Positions 6,957-13,870 are shown, numbered from the stretch's first letter. The stretch: DNA of 17,292 nt from JAENVT01 sp031412355 (GCA_031412355.1 JANOCR010000087.1:1-17292), one strand, 5' to 3'. Notes: a model not told the origin generated them from the sequence alone. Numbers and translations are program-made.

Positions 6957-7744
6957 CGGCGCCGGTCGTGGCTCGAAGTGCCGGCTTCTTCGAAGATTTG
7001 CGCAGCGTGTCGTTGCGGGCGATCCGCCTGACGTGGCGGGATCCCGAGGCCTTCCTTCCGGCGTTGGTGATCCCCGTGTTCTTCTTCGTGGTCAATGTTG
7101 GCGCGTTGCAAAAGTTCGTCGAGGGCAGCTTTCCCGCTGACTTCGACTACAAGGCGTTCCAACTACCCGTCGCTGTCGTCTTCGCAGTCACCGGCGTCAG
7201 CCGAGCCACCTCGTTGGTAACGGACATTCAGAATGGATACTTCGACCGCCTGCTGCTGACGCCGGTCCGCCGAGGCACGCTGCTGTTCGGATTGATGAGT
7301 GCCGACGTCGTGTTGATCGTCGCCCTCGCCACCCCCGTCGCCGTCCTGGGGTTGCTCATCGGGATCGACCCGGCCACCGGACCTCTTGGTGTCGTGGCAT
7401 TCGTGGCCATCGCCGGTTTGTGGGGGCTCGCGTTCACCGGCTTCCCGTATTCGATCGCCTTGCGCACCGGCAATCCGACCGCCGTCAACAATACGTTCCT
7501 ACTGTTCTTCCCGTTCGCCTTCTTGACTACCGCGTACCTGCCGCAGGACAGCATGACCGGTTGGCTGGCCACGGCGACGCGATTCAATCCGACGACCTAT
7601 CTGCTCGAGGGCATGCGGGCCCTGCTGCAGGACGGCTGGGAGTGGGCGCCCATCGGTCGTGCGCTGCTGGCGATCGTCGGGGTCGGCGCGGTCTCGTTCA
7701 CCCTCGCCTTCGCCGCGCTGCGTGGTCGAGTCAACCGCAACTAG
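6953..7744 (+). CDS. ABC-2 type exporter permease, DrrB-like
   Basis: A 263-residue inner-membrane permease partner of the preceding ATPase. The N-terminal cytoplasmic stretch (about 1-35) contains RAIRLTWRDPEAF, and about six hydrophobic helices follow (near 36-55, 70-90, 115-140, 145-165, 180-200 and 235-257). FDRLLLTPVRRGTLLFG at about 93-109 is the conserved coupling region of the ABC-2 family. It starts inside the end of the ATPase gene (GTGA overlap) and has a strong GGGAGG ribosome site at 6940-6945, in contrast to the operon-leading genes, which lack one. It ends at TAG 7744, just before the 51-bp tandem repeat. It probably works with the DrrA-like protein as a two-by-two exporter. 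Confidence 0.9.
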   Translation: MTAPVVARSAGFFEDLRSVSLRAIRLTWRDPEAFLPALVIPVFFFVVNVGALQKFVEGSFPADFDYKAFQLPVAVVFAVTGVSRATSLVTDIQNGYFDRLLLTPVRRGTLLFGLMSADVVLIVALATPVAVLGLLIGIDPATGPLGVVAFVAIAGLWGLAFTGFPYSIALRTGNPTAVNNTFLLFFPFAFLTTAYLPQDSMTGWLATATRFNPTTYLLEGMRALLQDGWEWAPIGRALLAIVGVGAVSFTLAFAALRGRVNRN

Positions 7745-7816
7745 CACTCACCCCCCGAGCACCACCGCCCCGCCTCCACCCCTCTCGAATCGTCAGTGAC
7801 GAAACTCCGGGCCATT

Positions 7817-7964
7817 CATCGGGCGCGACAACACGCCACCCACGGCACACGCCGCGCCCACAACAACCATCGGGCGCGACAACACGCCACCCACGGCACA
7901 CGCCGCGCCCACAACAACCATCGGGCGCGACAACACGCCACCCACGGCACACGCCGCGCCCACA
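7817..7964. repeat. 51-bp tandem repeat, 2.9 identical copies
   Basis: Copies begin at 7817, 7868 and 7919; the first two are complete and identical, and the third matches for 46 bases before diverging at 7965. Each unit carries GGGCGCG (unit positions 5-11) and CGCGCCC (37-43). These can pair within a unit (25-nt loop) or between neighbouring units (12-nt loop). The array fills most of the gap between the convergent exporter permease and YbaK-type genes. Because 51 is a multiple of three, it creates long spurious frames. Perfect identity suggests recent expansion. It may act as a bidirectional terminator or transcript-end stabiliser, but there is no U-tract, so this is inference. There are no unique spacers, so it is not a CRISPR array. 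Confidence 0.95.
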
Positions 7965-7970
7965 CGCAGC

Positions 7971-8456
7971 CTAGGTCGCGGTGCCGATGGGGGCTGTGGT
8001 GGCGCCGAGGATGGTCACCAGGTCGTCGGCGGCGATCTCGATATCGAGACCTCGCCGGCCACCACTGACGAAGATCGAGTCGAACAGCACGCAAGTCTCG
8101 TCGATCACCACCGGCAGCGACCGCTTCTGGCCGAACGGGCTGATCCCGCCGACCACGTACCCGGTCAACCGCTGGGCGGTCTCGGGCAGGCACATCTCGG
8201 CACGCTTGCCGCCCACCGCAGCGGCGAGCTCCTTGAGCGAGAGCTGCCCACTGACCGGCACGATCGCGACCACGTGGTCGCGGTCGTCGACGGTGGCGAT
8301 CAATGTCTTGAACACCCGCTCGAGCTCGACTCGCAGCGCCAGTGCGGCCGCTTGCCCGTAGTTGCGGTCCGCCGGATCTGTCTCGAACTCGTGAACGTGA
8401 AATCGGACGCCGGCAGCCTTCAACGCGACGATTGCCGGCGTTCCTGCTCGTGCCAT
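7971..8456 (-). CDS. ybaK: YbaK/EbsC-type aminoacyl-tRNA deacylase
   Basis: A 161-residue single-domain protein of the YbaK/ProX trans-editing family, which hydrolyses mischarged tRNAs such as Cys-tRNA(Pro). Family features: the N-terminal TPAIVALKAAGVRFHVHEF, VFKTLI (48-53) with the conserved Lys50, VPVSGQLSLKELAAAVGGKRAEM, and the strongly conserved GGISPFGQKRSLPVVID. Length matches the family. ATG 8456 is 12 bp after the upstream oxidoreductase stop; there is no ribosome site or -10-like hexamer close to it, so it is probably translated from the shared transcript. Its stop abuts the tandem-repeat gap. Assignment to the family is secure; exact amino-acid specificity is not. Confidence 0.92.
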   Translation of the reverse strand: MARAGTPAIVALKAAGVRFHVHEFETDPADRNYGQAAALALRVELERVFKTLIATVDDRDHVVAIVPVSGQLSLKELAAAVGGKRAEMCLPETAQRLTGYVVGGISPFGQKRSLPVVIDETCVLFDSIFVSGGRRGLDIEIAADDLVTILGATTAPIGTAT

Positions 8457-8468
8457 CGACGGTCTGCG

Positions 8469-9338
8469 TCAGATCGTGGCAGGACTGTTGAACTCGTCGA
8501 CCAAGGGCTCGTACGAATCCATGGCCGCCATCGCCGCATCCCGATCGAGCGCCGGCAGCATCAGGGCCGCCACGGTGGCTCCAATGTCGCGCAGTCGGGC
8601 GAGGTTCGCGGCGTCGGGCTTGGCTGCGTAGATGCCGAGGCCCAGCGACGCCGGATCGCGACCAGACGCTTCGGCCATCTGCTGCAGCTTGAGCCACGCC
8701 TCGTCGATCGGCCAACGGCCTTCGATCGGCATCCACACATCTCCGTACTCGACGATGTGACGGAAGTGCAGATCCTTTGGCGAACAACCGACGTAGATCG
8801 GTGGATTCGGGAACTGCACCGGCTTCGGCCATGCCCACGACGGGTCGAAGTTGACGTAGCGCCCGTGGAACTCCGCCTCCTCCTGAGTCCACAACGCCTT
8901 GCACGCCAGCACCTTCTCGCGAACCACGGCGCGTCGGTGGGCGATGTCGACGCCGTGCGATTCCATCTCCTCGTGATTCCACCCATAACCGATGCCGAAC
9001 AACAGCCGTCCGCCCGAGATCACGTCGAGCGAGGCAACCTCTTTTGCCAGCCATAGCGGGTCTCGCTGAGCGACCAGAGTGATACCCGTGCCGAGCCGAA
9101 GCGTGGTCGTCACCACGGCAGCGGCCGTGAGGGCGATGAACTGATCGTGCGTGCGCCAGTATTCGGCAGGCAACGCGGGCGCGCCGACGATGCCACCCCA
9201 AGGCGTTCGGCGGCTGCTGGGGATGTGGGAATGCTCGGGGAACCACAGCGAATCGAATCCACGGGACTCTGCCTCGCGGGCCACCTCGATGGGCTGCATG
9301 CCGCAATCGGTCGGGAACATCATCAATCCGAGTCGCAT
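8469..9338 (-). CDS. Luciferase-like (LLM) flavin-dependent oxidoreductase, probably F420-dependent
   Basis: A 289-residue TIM-barrel protein of the bacterial-luciferase superfamily. It begins MRLGLMMFPTDCGM, followed by AREAESRGFDSLWFPEHSHIP, typical of the F420-dependent subgroup. RLGTGITLVAQRDPLWLAKEVASLDVISGGRLLFGIGYGWNHEE-type sequence spans about 81-125, the hallmark block of the family, and NPPIYVGCSP occurs near 178-187. These enzymes use F420H2 or FMNH2 to oxidise or reduce small organic substrates. ATG 9338 is supported by TAGCCT 6 nt upstream. Its neighbours are a lactonase-like hydrolase upstream and YbaK downstream on the same strand. The substrate is unknown; the context suggests catabolism of ring or lactone compounds. 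Confidence 0.9.
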   Translation of the reverse strand: MRLGLMMFPTDCGMQPIEVAREAESRGFDSLWFPEHSHIPSSRRTPWGGIVGAPALPAEYWRTHDQFIALTAAAVVTTTLRLGTGITLVAQRDPLWLAKEVASLDVISGGRLLFGIGYGWNHEEMESHGVDIAHRRAVVREKVLACKALWTQEEAEFHGRYVNFDPSWAWPKPVQFPNPPIYVGCSPKDLHFRHIVEYGDVWMPIEGRWPIDEAWLKLQQMAEASGRDPASLGLGIYAAKPDAANLARLRDIGATVAALMLPALDRDAAMAAMDSYEPLVDEFNSPATI

Positions 9339-9344
9339 GGAGCC

Positions 9345-9350
9345 AGGCTA
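9345..9350 (-). promoter_or_regulatory. Probable -10 element of the LLM oxidoreductase gene
   Basis: The minus strand reads TAGCCT followed by 6 nt and the ATG at 9338. It lies in the 43-bp gap after the metallo-beta-lactamase-fold gene. It suggests a separate leaderless transcript for the oxidoreductase and YbaK genes. No -35 is evident. Confidence 0.42.
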
Positions 9351-9381
9351 GACACCGCGACTGCGGTGGTACATCAGCGTG

Positions 9382-10167
9382 TCAACCAAGGCGGACGGCA
9401 ACGCCAGACAAGGCCGGATCGGCAGGCGGATGTCGCTCGAACACCATCGGGTCATGACCGGGCACGATTACTCCGCCTGGTCCGGCCAACGATCGCAGCC
9501 GGTCGTACCCTGCGATCATCGCCGGAACATCGAACACGATCGGGAACGGCCGGGTCGCTTCCATGTTCTCGTAGTAGTGGCTGGCATCGGAGGCCAGCAC
9601 CAACCAGCCAGCAGCGGTGCCCACGCGAACTGCTTGCAAGCCATCGGTGTGGCCGCCGATGTGGTGCACCGAGACACCGGGCGCCAGTTCGCTGTCGCCG
9701 TCGCAGAACTCGACCCGCTTGGCGTGCACCGCCATCACCATGTCGGCGACGTGTCGCGAGGTGAACGCGTGGCTGTACTCGCTCTCGGTCATGTGACGAC
9801 CGGTGGCAAAGTTCATCTCGCGATCCTGAAGATGAAAGCGGGCGTTCGGGAACTGATCGAATCCACCGACGTGGTCGTAGTGCAGATGCGTGAGCACGAC
9901 GGTCGGTGCTGTCGCGGCATCGACACCGATCGTTGCCAACCCCTCGGCAGCGGTTCGCAGCAGTCGCCGGTTCCGTGACTGGGCGTCGTGGGTGTTGAAG
10001 CCGGTGTCGACCACGATGGTCGCGTGACGGCCGACGATCGCCCACACGAAATAGTCCATCGACATCGGCACGTCGTGCGGGTCTCCACCGAGAAAGTGCT
10101 CGTGACGGCGAGCCTCACGCTCGGCGTACTTGACTGCGAACACCTCGTAGGAATCCGTATCCGTCAT
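9382..10167 (-). CDS. Metallo-beta-lactamase-fold hydrolase, N-acyl homoserine lactonase-like
   Basis: A 261-residue dinuclear-zinc hydrolase. Metal ligands are visible as THLHYDH (His94, His96, Asp98, His99), His173 in GGHTDG, Asp194 in LASDASHYYEN and His238 in VPGHDP, the HxHxDH...H...D...H pattern of AiiA/AttM-type lactonases. The stretch SDASHYYENMEATRPFPIVFD is especially like that group. It may open the lactone ring of a quorum signal or, given its neighbours, of a catabolic lactone. It also resembles other lactone or ester hydrolases of the fold, so the acyl-homoserine substrate is not certain. ATG 10167 has TACCCT 6 nt upstream and lies only 18 bp from the divergent decarboxylase gene. 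Confidence 0.85.
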   Translation of the reverse strand: MTDTDSYEVFAVKYAEREARRHEHFLGGDPHDVPMSMDYFVWAIVGRHATIVVDTGFNTHDAQSRNRRLLRTAAEGLATIGVDAATAPTVVLTHLHYDHVGGFDQFPNARFHLQDREMNFATGRHMTESEYSHAFTSRHVADMVMAVHAKRVEFCDGDSELAPGVSVHHIGGHTDGLQAVRVGTAAGWLVLASDASHYYENMEATRPFPIVFDVPAMIAGYDRLRSLAGPGGVIVPGHDPMVFERHPPADPALSGVAVRLG

Positions 10168-10172
10168 CGACG

Positions 10173-10179
10173 TAGGGTA
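10173..10179. promoter_or_regulatory. Overlapping bidirectional -10 elements
   Basis: The seven bases TAGGGTA contain TAGGGT on the plus strand (10173-10178), ending 7 nt before the ATG at 10186. On the minus strand they contain TACCCT (10179-10174), ending 6 nt before the ATG at 10167. The two start codons are separated by only 18 bp. There is no room for leaders or ribosome sites, so both mRNAs are predicted to be leaderless and to share one -10 region. Confidence 0.5.
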
Positions 10180-10185
10180 CCGAAC

Positions 10186-10614
10186 ATGGAAGATTCACTG
10201 TTTCAGACCGGGCTCGAGGCCCGATCGCGCGTGCTGGGTGCCGAGTTCGTCACCAAGGCGTTCGCCACCGCCGACAGCTTCAATCGCGAGATGCAGGAGA
10301 TGGTCACGGAGTACTGCTGGGGTGGCGTGTGGGGACGCAGCGCACTGACCGACCGGCAGCGCAGTCTCAACAACCTGTGCATACTCGCCTCGCTGAATCG
10401 TTCGCACGAGTTCAAGCTTCATTTCCGCGGCGCCATCCGCAACGGCTGCTCGCTCGACGAGCTACGCGACACGTTGATCCAGGTGATGGTCTACGCGGGC
10501 GTGCCTGCCGGCGTCGAGGCGTTCCGCCTGGCTCGCGAGGTACTCGATACCGAAGGTGTGGTGCCACCACCGACCGACAGGCCGATGCCCGACGTCCCCG
10601 CTGCGCAGCAATGA
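10186..10614 (+). CDS. Carboxymuconolactone decarboxylase family protein
   Basis: A 142-residue alpha-helical protein of the CMD/PcaC family. The conserved block EYCWGGVWGRSALTDRQRSLNNL (about 42-64), then ASLNRSHEFKLHFRGAIRNGCSLDEL with His79, and a helix with YAGVPAGVEAFRLAREVL are all characteristic. PcaC decarboxylates 4-carboxymuconolactone in protocatechuate breakdown; many homologues have other roles, so the reaction is not certain. ATG 10186 is chosen because the family sequence begins a few residues later and TAGGGT lies 7 nt upstream; the frame is open further upstream only over the antisense of the lactonase. Its TGA overlaps the next ATG (ATGA), so it is coupled to the dehydrogenase. 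Confidence 0.9.
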   Translation: MEDSLFQTGLEARSRVLGAEFVTKAFATADSFNREMQEMVTEYCWGGVWGRSALTDRQRSLNNLCILASLNRSHEFKLHFRGAIRNGCSLDELRDTLIQVMVYAGVPAGVEAFRLAREVLDTEGVVPPPTDRPMPDVPAAQQ

Positions 10615-11465
10615 CCATCGGGTTCATCGGCCTCGGCAAGATGGGCGGCCCTATGGCCGCCAACGTCGCTGCGGCAACACCGGGGTTGGTGTGCTTCGAC
10701 ATGGCCGGCACGAGGGACCGTATGCCCCCTGGCGCTGTCGCGGCAGCGTCGATAACCGACCTCGCGCGCCGGTGCGAGACCGTCTTGATCAGCGTGCCCG
10801 ATGGGTCTGCAACGCTCAACGTCGCTCGCCAGGTCGACGACACCAAGGACCGCCTCGTCGCGACGTTGATCGACCTGTCGACCATCGGACCGAAGGCCGC
10901 GATCGAGGCAGCCACGCTGCTCGGCTCGGCCGGCATCACATATTGCGACGGTCCGGTCTCAGGGGGTGCCGCCGGGGCGCGGGCGGGCACGATCTCGCTG
11001 ATGTTCGCCGGGCCGACCGCCGTGTTGGAGACCAACCGGGCGCTGCTGGAGTCGTTCACCGGCAATGTGTTTCACGTCGGTGATCGCGCCGGCATGGGTC
11101 AGGCGATGAAGTTGGCCAACAACTACCTGTCGGCAACCGCGTTGGCGGCGACGTCGGAGGCCGTTGCCTTCGGCATCGCTCACGGCCTCGAGATGGCCAC
11201 CGTCATCGACGTGCTCAACGTCTCGACCGGCCGCAACTCGGCGACCGTCGACAAGTTCCCCAATCGCATCTTGACGGGCACCTACGACGCCGGCTTCTCC
11301 ACTGCGCACATGACAAAGGATGTGGGCTTGTTCGTCGACAGAGCCGACAACGTCCAGACGGCCTCGACGGTGGCCACCGCGGTGGCCGATACGTGGCGCG
11401 GTTGCGATACGGACCTGCCCGGCAGCGATTTCACCGAGATCTGGCGGTACGTGTCGACCCGCTGA
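10611..11465 (+). CDS. NAD(P)-dependent beta-hydroxyacid dehydrogenase (3-hydroxyisobutyrate dehydrogenase family)
   Basis: A 284-residue dehydrogenase of the HIBADH/tartronate-semialdehyde-reductase family. The Rossmann dinucleotide motif GFIGLGKMGGPMA is at 4-16, the substrate-binding DGPVSGGAAGA at 113-123, and the catalytic lysine Lys167 in GQAMKLANNYL. The all-helical C-terminal domain contains MTKDVGL, also conserved. The family oxidises or reduces beta-hydroxyacids or semialdehydes with NAD(P). The start overlaps the decarboxylase stop by 4 nt (ATGA) and has no separate ribosome site or -10. The stop lies in a 12-bp palindrome shared with the convergent dienelactone hydrolase gene. Exact substrate unknown; it may act on a product of the neighbouring catabolic enzymes. 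Confidence 0.92.
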   Translation: MTIGFIGLGKMGGPMAANVAAATPGLVCFDMAGTRDRMPPGAVAAASITDLARRCETVLISVPDGSATLNVARQVDDTKDRLVATLIDLSTIGPKAAIEAATLLGSAGITYCDGPVSGGAAGARAGTISLMFAGPTAVLETNRALLESFTGNVFHVGDRAGMGQAMKLANNYLSATALAATSEAVAFGIAHGLEMATVIDVLNVSTGRNSATVDKFPNRILTGTYDAGFSTAHMTKDVGLFVDRADNVQTASTVATAVADTWRGCDTDLPGSDFTEIWRYVSTR

Positions 11466-11472
11466 ATTCAGC
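11461..11472. repeat. 12-bp palindrome holding both convergent stop codons
   Basis: GCTGAATTCAGC is a perfect palindrome. It contains the TGA of the dehydrogenase on the plus strand (11463-11465) and the TGA of the dienelactone hydrolase on the minus strand (11470-11468). The two genes are only 2 bp apart. It is too short and AT-rich in the middle to be a strong terminator. Confidence 0.6.
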
Positions 11473-12160
11473 CGAGTTGTTCGTGCAGGAAGGCAGTCAC
11501 CTGCGGCCACACGGCCGCAGCCACCTCTTCGTCGAGAGTGCCGAGCGCGTTGTGCGGGGCCATGAACGCGTGGCCGGTTCCGGGGTGCACGGTGAGGGTG
11601 ACATCTTTGCCCATGGCCCGCAACTTTGCTTCGAGTGCCGAGGCAGCGCCGGGCGAGAAGAAGTCGTCGTTCTCGGCCATGTGACCACGGACGGTTGCAG
11701 TCAGCGTCGACCAATCGGGCTCCATGTCGCCTTGCGGGAATCCGTAGAACGGAACGGTTGCGACAACCTTGTCAGGGCGGCCGGCCGCGATGAGGAACGA
11801 CAGCATGCCGCCCATGCAGAACCCGACGACACCGACGCCGCGACCGGTCACTCCATCGAGACCAGCGAGGTAGTCGATGGCCCCACTCATGTCGCGCGCG
11901 GCGCGCTCTGGCGGCATCGATTGCATGAGTTGGGCGGCCTTGTCCATCTCGTCGTGGGCGGCCAGTTCCCCGTGATAGAGGTCGGGCGCCAGCGCCACGA
12001 AACCCGCAGCGGCGAGACGGTCGGACATTTCCTTGATTCCCGAGTCGAGCCCCCACCACTCCTGGATAACAAGTACGCCGGGACCGGAGCCGCCGTCCGG
12101 TCTGACCAGGTAGCCCGATGCCTCGGAGCCGTTACTGGGGAACGAAATCGTTTCAGCCAT
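11468..12160 (-). CDS. Dienelactone hydrolase family protein
   Basis: A 230-residue alpha/beta hydrolase of the DLH (carboxymethylenebutenolidase) family, which opens dienelactones in modified ortho-cleavage of chlorinated or other aromatic compounds. The cysteine nucleophile is in GFCMGG (Cys115), the acid is Asp165 or Asp166 in AENDDFF, and the base is His197 in GTGHAF. The QEWWGL motif (33-38) supplies the conserved Glu seen next to the active site in the family. ATG 12160 is chosen because DLH sequence starts there and TACGGT lies 6 nt upstream; the frame is open to 12241 without conserved sequence. It converges with the dehydrogenase gene and is divergent from the glycoside hydrolase. 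Real substrate unknown. Confidence 0.93.
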   Translation of the reverse strand: MAETISFPSNGSEASGYLVRPDGGSGPGVLVIQEWWGLDSGIKEMSDRLAAAGFVALAPDLYHGELAAHDEMDKAAQLMQSMPPERAARDMSGAIDYLAGLDGVTGRGVGVVGFCMGGMLSFLIAAGRPDKVVATVPFYGFPQGDMEPDWSTLTATVRGHMAENDDFFSPGAASALEAKLRAMGKDVTLTVHPGTGHAFMAPHNALGTLDEEVAAAVWPQVTAFLHEQLG

Positions 12161-12166
12161 GCGCAA

Positions 12167-12172
12167 ACCGTA
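12167..12172 (-). promoter_or_regulatory. Probable -10 element of the dienelactone hydrolase gene
   Basis: The minus strand reads TACGGT, then 6 nt, then the ATG at 12160. With no Shine-Dalgarno present this predicts a leaderless mRNA. The 65-bp divergent gap also holds the plus-strand TAGTGT of the glycoside hydrolase gene about 40 bp away. Confidence 0.42.
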
Positions 12173-12211
12173 GCCCTGCGCGGAATTGGCCGGCGACGCC
12201 CGACCCATCGT

Positions 12212-12217
12212 TAGTGT
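12212..12217 (+). promoter_or_regulatory. Probable -10 element of the GH13 gene
   Basis: TAGTGT ends 8 nt before the GTG at 12226. TTGGCC at 12186-12191 could be a -35, but its 20-nt spacing is long. A leaderless or nearly leaderless transcript is predicted. Confidence 0.38.
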
Positions 12218-12225
12218 GGGCGACC

Positions 12226-13857
12226 GTGACCGATCCAGCATCCACTGATTCCAACTGGTGGCGCTCCTCCGTCACCTATCAGATCTACATCCGATCGTTC
12301 GCCGATACGAACGGCGACGGAATCGGCGATGTCAACGGAATTCGATCGCACCTCGCGTACATCGCCGAACTGGGCGTCGACGCGTTGTGGATCAATCCGT
12401 GGTATCCGTCGCCGCAAGCCGACGCCGGTTACGACGTCGCCGACTATCGAGACATCGAGCCGGCGTTCGGGTCACTCGAAGAAGGACGGGCGCTGATCAC
12501 CGAGGCCCATGCCGCCGGGCTGCGTGTGTTGCTCGACATCGTTCCCAACCACACATCCGACGAACATCGCTGGTTCCGAGAAGCTCTCGACAGCCCGCCC
12601 GGTTCGCCCGAACGAGCCCGCTACCACTTCAGACCCGGCCGGGGTGACCATGGCGAACTGCCACCGAACGACTGGACCTCGGCGTTCGATGGACCCGCAT
12701 GGACGCGGATCGATCGGCCGGACGGCCAGTGGTACCTGCACCTGTTCGACAGCAGGCAGCCAGACCTCAATTGGGACAACCCAGAGGTCCGTGCCGAGTT
12801 CGTCGACATCTTGCGGTTCTGGTTCGATGCCGGCGCCGACGGGTTCCGCATCGATGTGGCCCACGCGCTGTTGAAGGCCGACGGGCTGCCCGATCTGGGA
12901 GAGCAGTTCAAGGCGAACCTTGGCGGGCCACCACAGCCCGGTCACCCGCATTGGGATCAGATGGGTGTGCCCGACATCTACCGCGAGTGGCGTGGGTTGG
13001 GCGACTCGTACGACCCGCCGAGGGTCTTCGTCGCCGAGGCATGGGTGTCGTCGGTGGCCAGGCTCGCCGAGTACCTGCGGCCGGGTCGACTTCACACTGC
13101 GTTCGACTTCCACACGACACGTTGCCGGTGGGACGCCGCCGAGCTTCGTGGGGCAATCTCCACCTCGCTTGCCGCCCACCAAGCAATCGGCGCGCCGGTC
13201 ACATGGGTCCTCAGCAATCACGACATCAATCGGCACGTCACCCGCTATGGCCGTGATGCAAGCGCGCATCCGCTGCACGGCCGTCCGGACGACCCAGTTG
13301 ATCTACCGCTGGGCACCCGGCGAGCGCGTGCTGCGATCCTGCTCGAACTGGCGCTACCCGGTGCCGTGTACCTCTACCAGGGCGAGGAGCTTGGCCTGCC
13401 CGAGGTCGATGACATCCCCGAGGAGCTACTGGCCGACCCCACATGGAAGCGGTCCGGCCGCACGCGTCGTGGCCGCGACGGGTGTCGCGTGCCCATGCCG
13501 TGGACTCGCTCGGGGCCATCGTTGGGCTTCGGTGAGTCGGCGCCGTGGCTGCCGCAACCCAGCGATTGGACGGCGTTGTCGGTCGAAGCCGAGGAGGCGG
13601 ACCGCACATCGATGCTGTGGCTGTATCGCGATGCTCTGCGCATGCGTCGCGGCCTCGTAGAACTGCACGGCGACGAGCATGCCTGGATCGACCTCGGCGA
13701 CGACGTGATCGCCTTCACCCGCGGCAATCGATTCGCGTGCGTGGTCAACTTCGGAGCAAGTCCCGTTCAATTGCCGAACGGTGAGGTGCTGCTGTCGAGC
13801 GTGCCGATGGATCGCATGTTGCCCACCGATGCTGCGGCATGGGTACAGCTGGGCTGA
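12226..13857 (+). CDS. GH13 alpha-amylase family glycoside hydrolase (alpha-glucosidase/oligo-1,6-glucosidase type)
   Basis: A 543-residue retaining glycoside hydrolase. All four GH13 regions are visible: DIVPNHTS (104-111), GFRIDVAH (207-214, nucleophile Asp210), VFVAEAW (267-273, acid/base Glu271) and SNHDINR (330-336, transition-state Asp333). The N-terminal YQIYIRSFADTNGDGIGDVNGI and GVDALWINPWYPSPQADAGYDV place it with alpha-glucosidases that cut small alpha-glucans, sucrose or trehalulose-like sugars. There is no signal peptide, so it is cytoplasmic and acts on imported oligosaccharides. The frame is open from 12118, but GTG 12226 is where family sequence begins and lies 8 nt after TAGTGT. 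It ends 3 bp from the convergent M20 gene. Linkage specificity is not assigned. Confidence 0.93.
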   Translation: MTDPASTDSNWWRSSVTYQIYIRSFADTNGDGIGDVNGIRSHLAYIAELGVDALWINPWYPSPQADAGYDVADYRDIEPAFGSLEEGRALITEAHAAGLRVLLDIVPNHTSDEHRWFREALDSPPGSPERARYHFRPGRGDHGELPPNDWTSAFDGPAWTRIDRPDGQWYLHLFDSRQPDLNWDNPEVRAEFVDILRFWFDAGADGFRIDVAHALLKADGLPDLGEQFKANLGGPPQPGHPHWDQMGVPDIYREWRGLGDSYDPPRVFVAEAWVSSVARLAEYLRPGRLHTAFDFHTTRCRWDAAELRGAISTSLAAHQAIGAPVTWVLSNHDINRHVTRYGRDASAHPLHGRPDDPVDLPLGTRRARAAILLELALPGAVYLYQGEELGLPEVDDIPEELLADPTWKRSGRTRRGRDGCRVPMPWTRSGPSLGFGESAPWLPQPSDWTALSVEAEEADRTSMLWLYRDALRMRRGLVELHGDEHAWIDLGDDVIAFTRGNRFACVVNFGASPVQLPNGEVLLSSVPMDRMLPTDAAAWVQLG

Positions 13858-13870
13858 AGCTCAACCCAGC
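13848..13870. terminator. Weak bidirectional hairpin at convergent stops
   Basis: GCTGGG (13848-13853) and CCCAGC (13865-13870) form a 6-bp stem around an 11-nt loop that contains the stop codons of both the GH13 and M20 genes. It is symmetric and so would form in both transcripts. There is no U-tract, so termination strength is doubtful. Confidence 0.3.

Noticed and set aside
7817..7964. The tandem repeat as a CRISPR array
   Set aside because: The units are directly contiguous with no unique spacers, and no cas genes are present.
7816..9306. A 496-codon minus-strand open frame across the repeat array, ybaK and the LLM gene
   Set aside because: It is out of frame with two well-recognised genes and has no family-like sequence. 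It stays open through the array only because the 51-bp unit is a multiple of three.
12082..12102. GACCGGA/TCCGGTC inverted repeat with a 7-nt loop early in the dienelactone hydrolase gene
   Set aside because: Seven-bp GC-rich arms inside coding sequence are expected by chance several times in a window of this composition.
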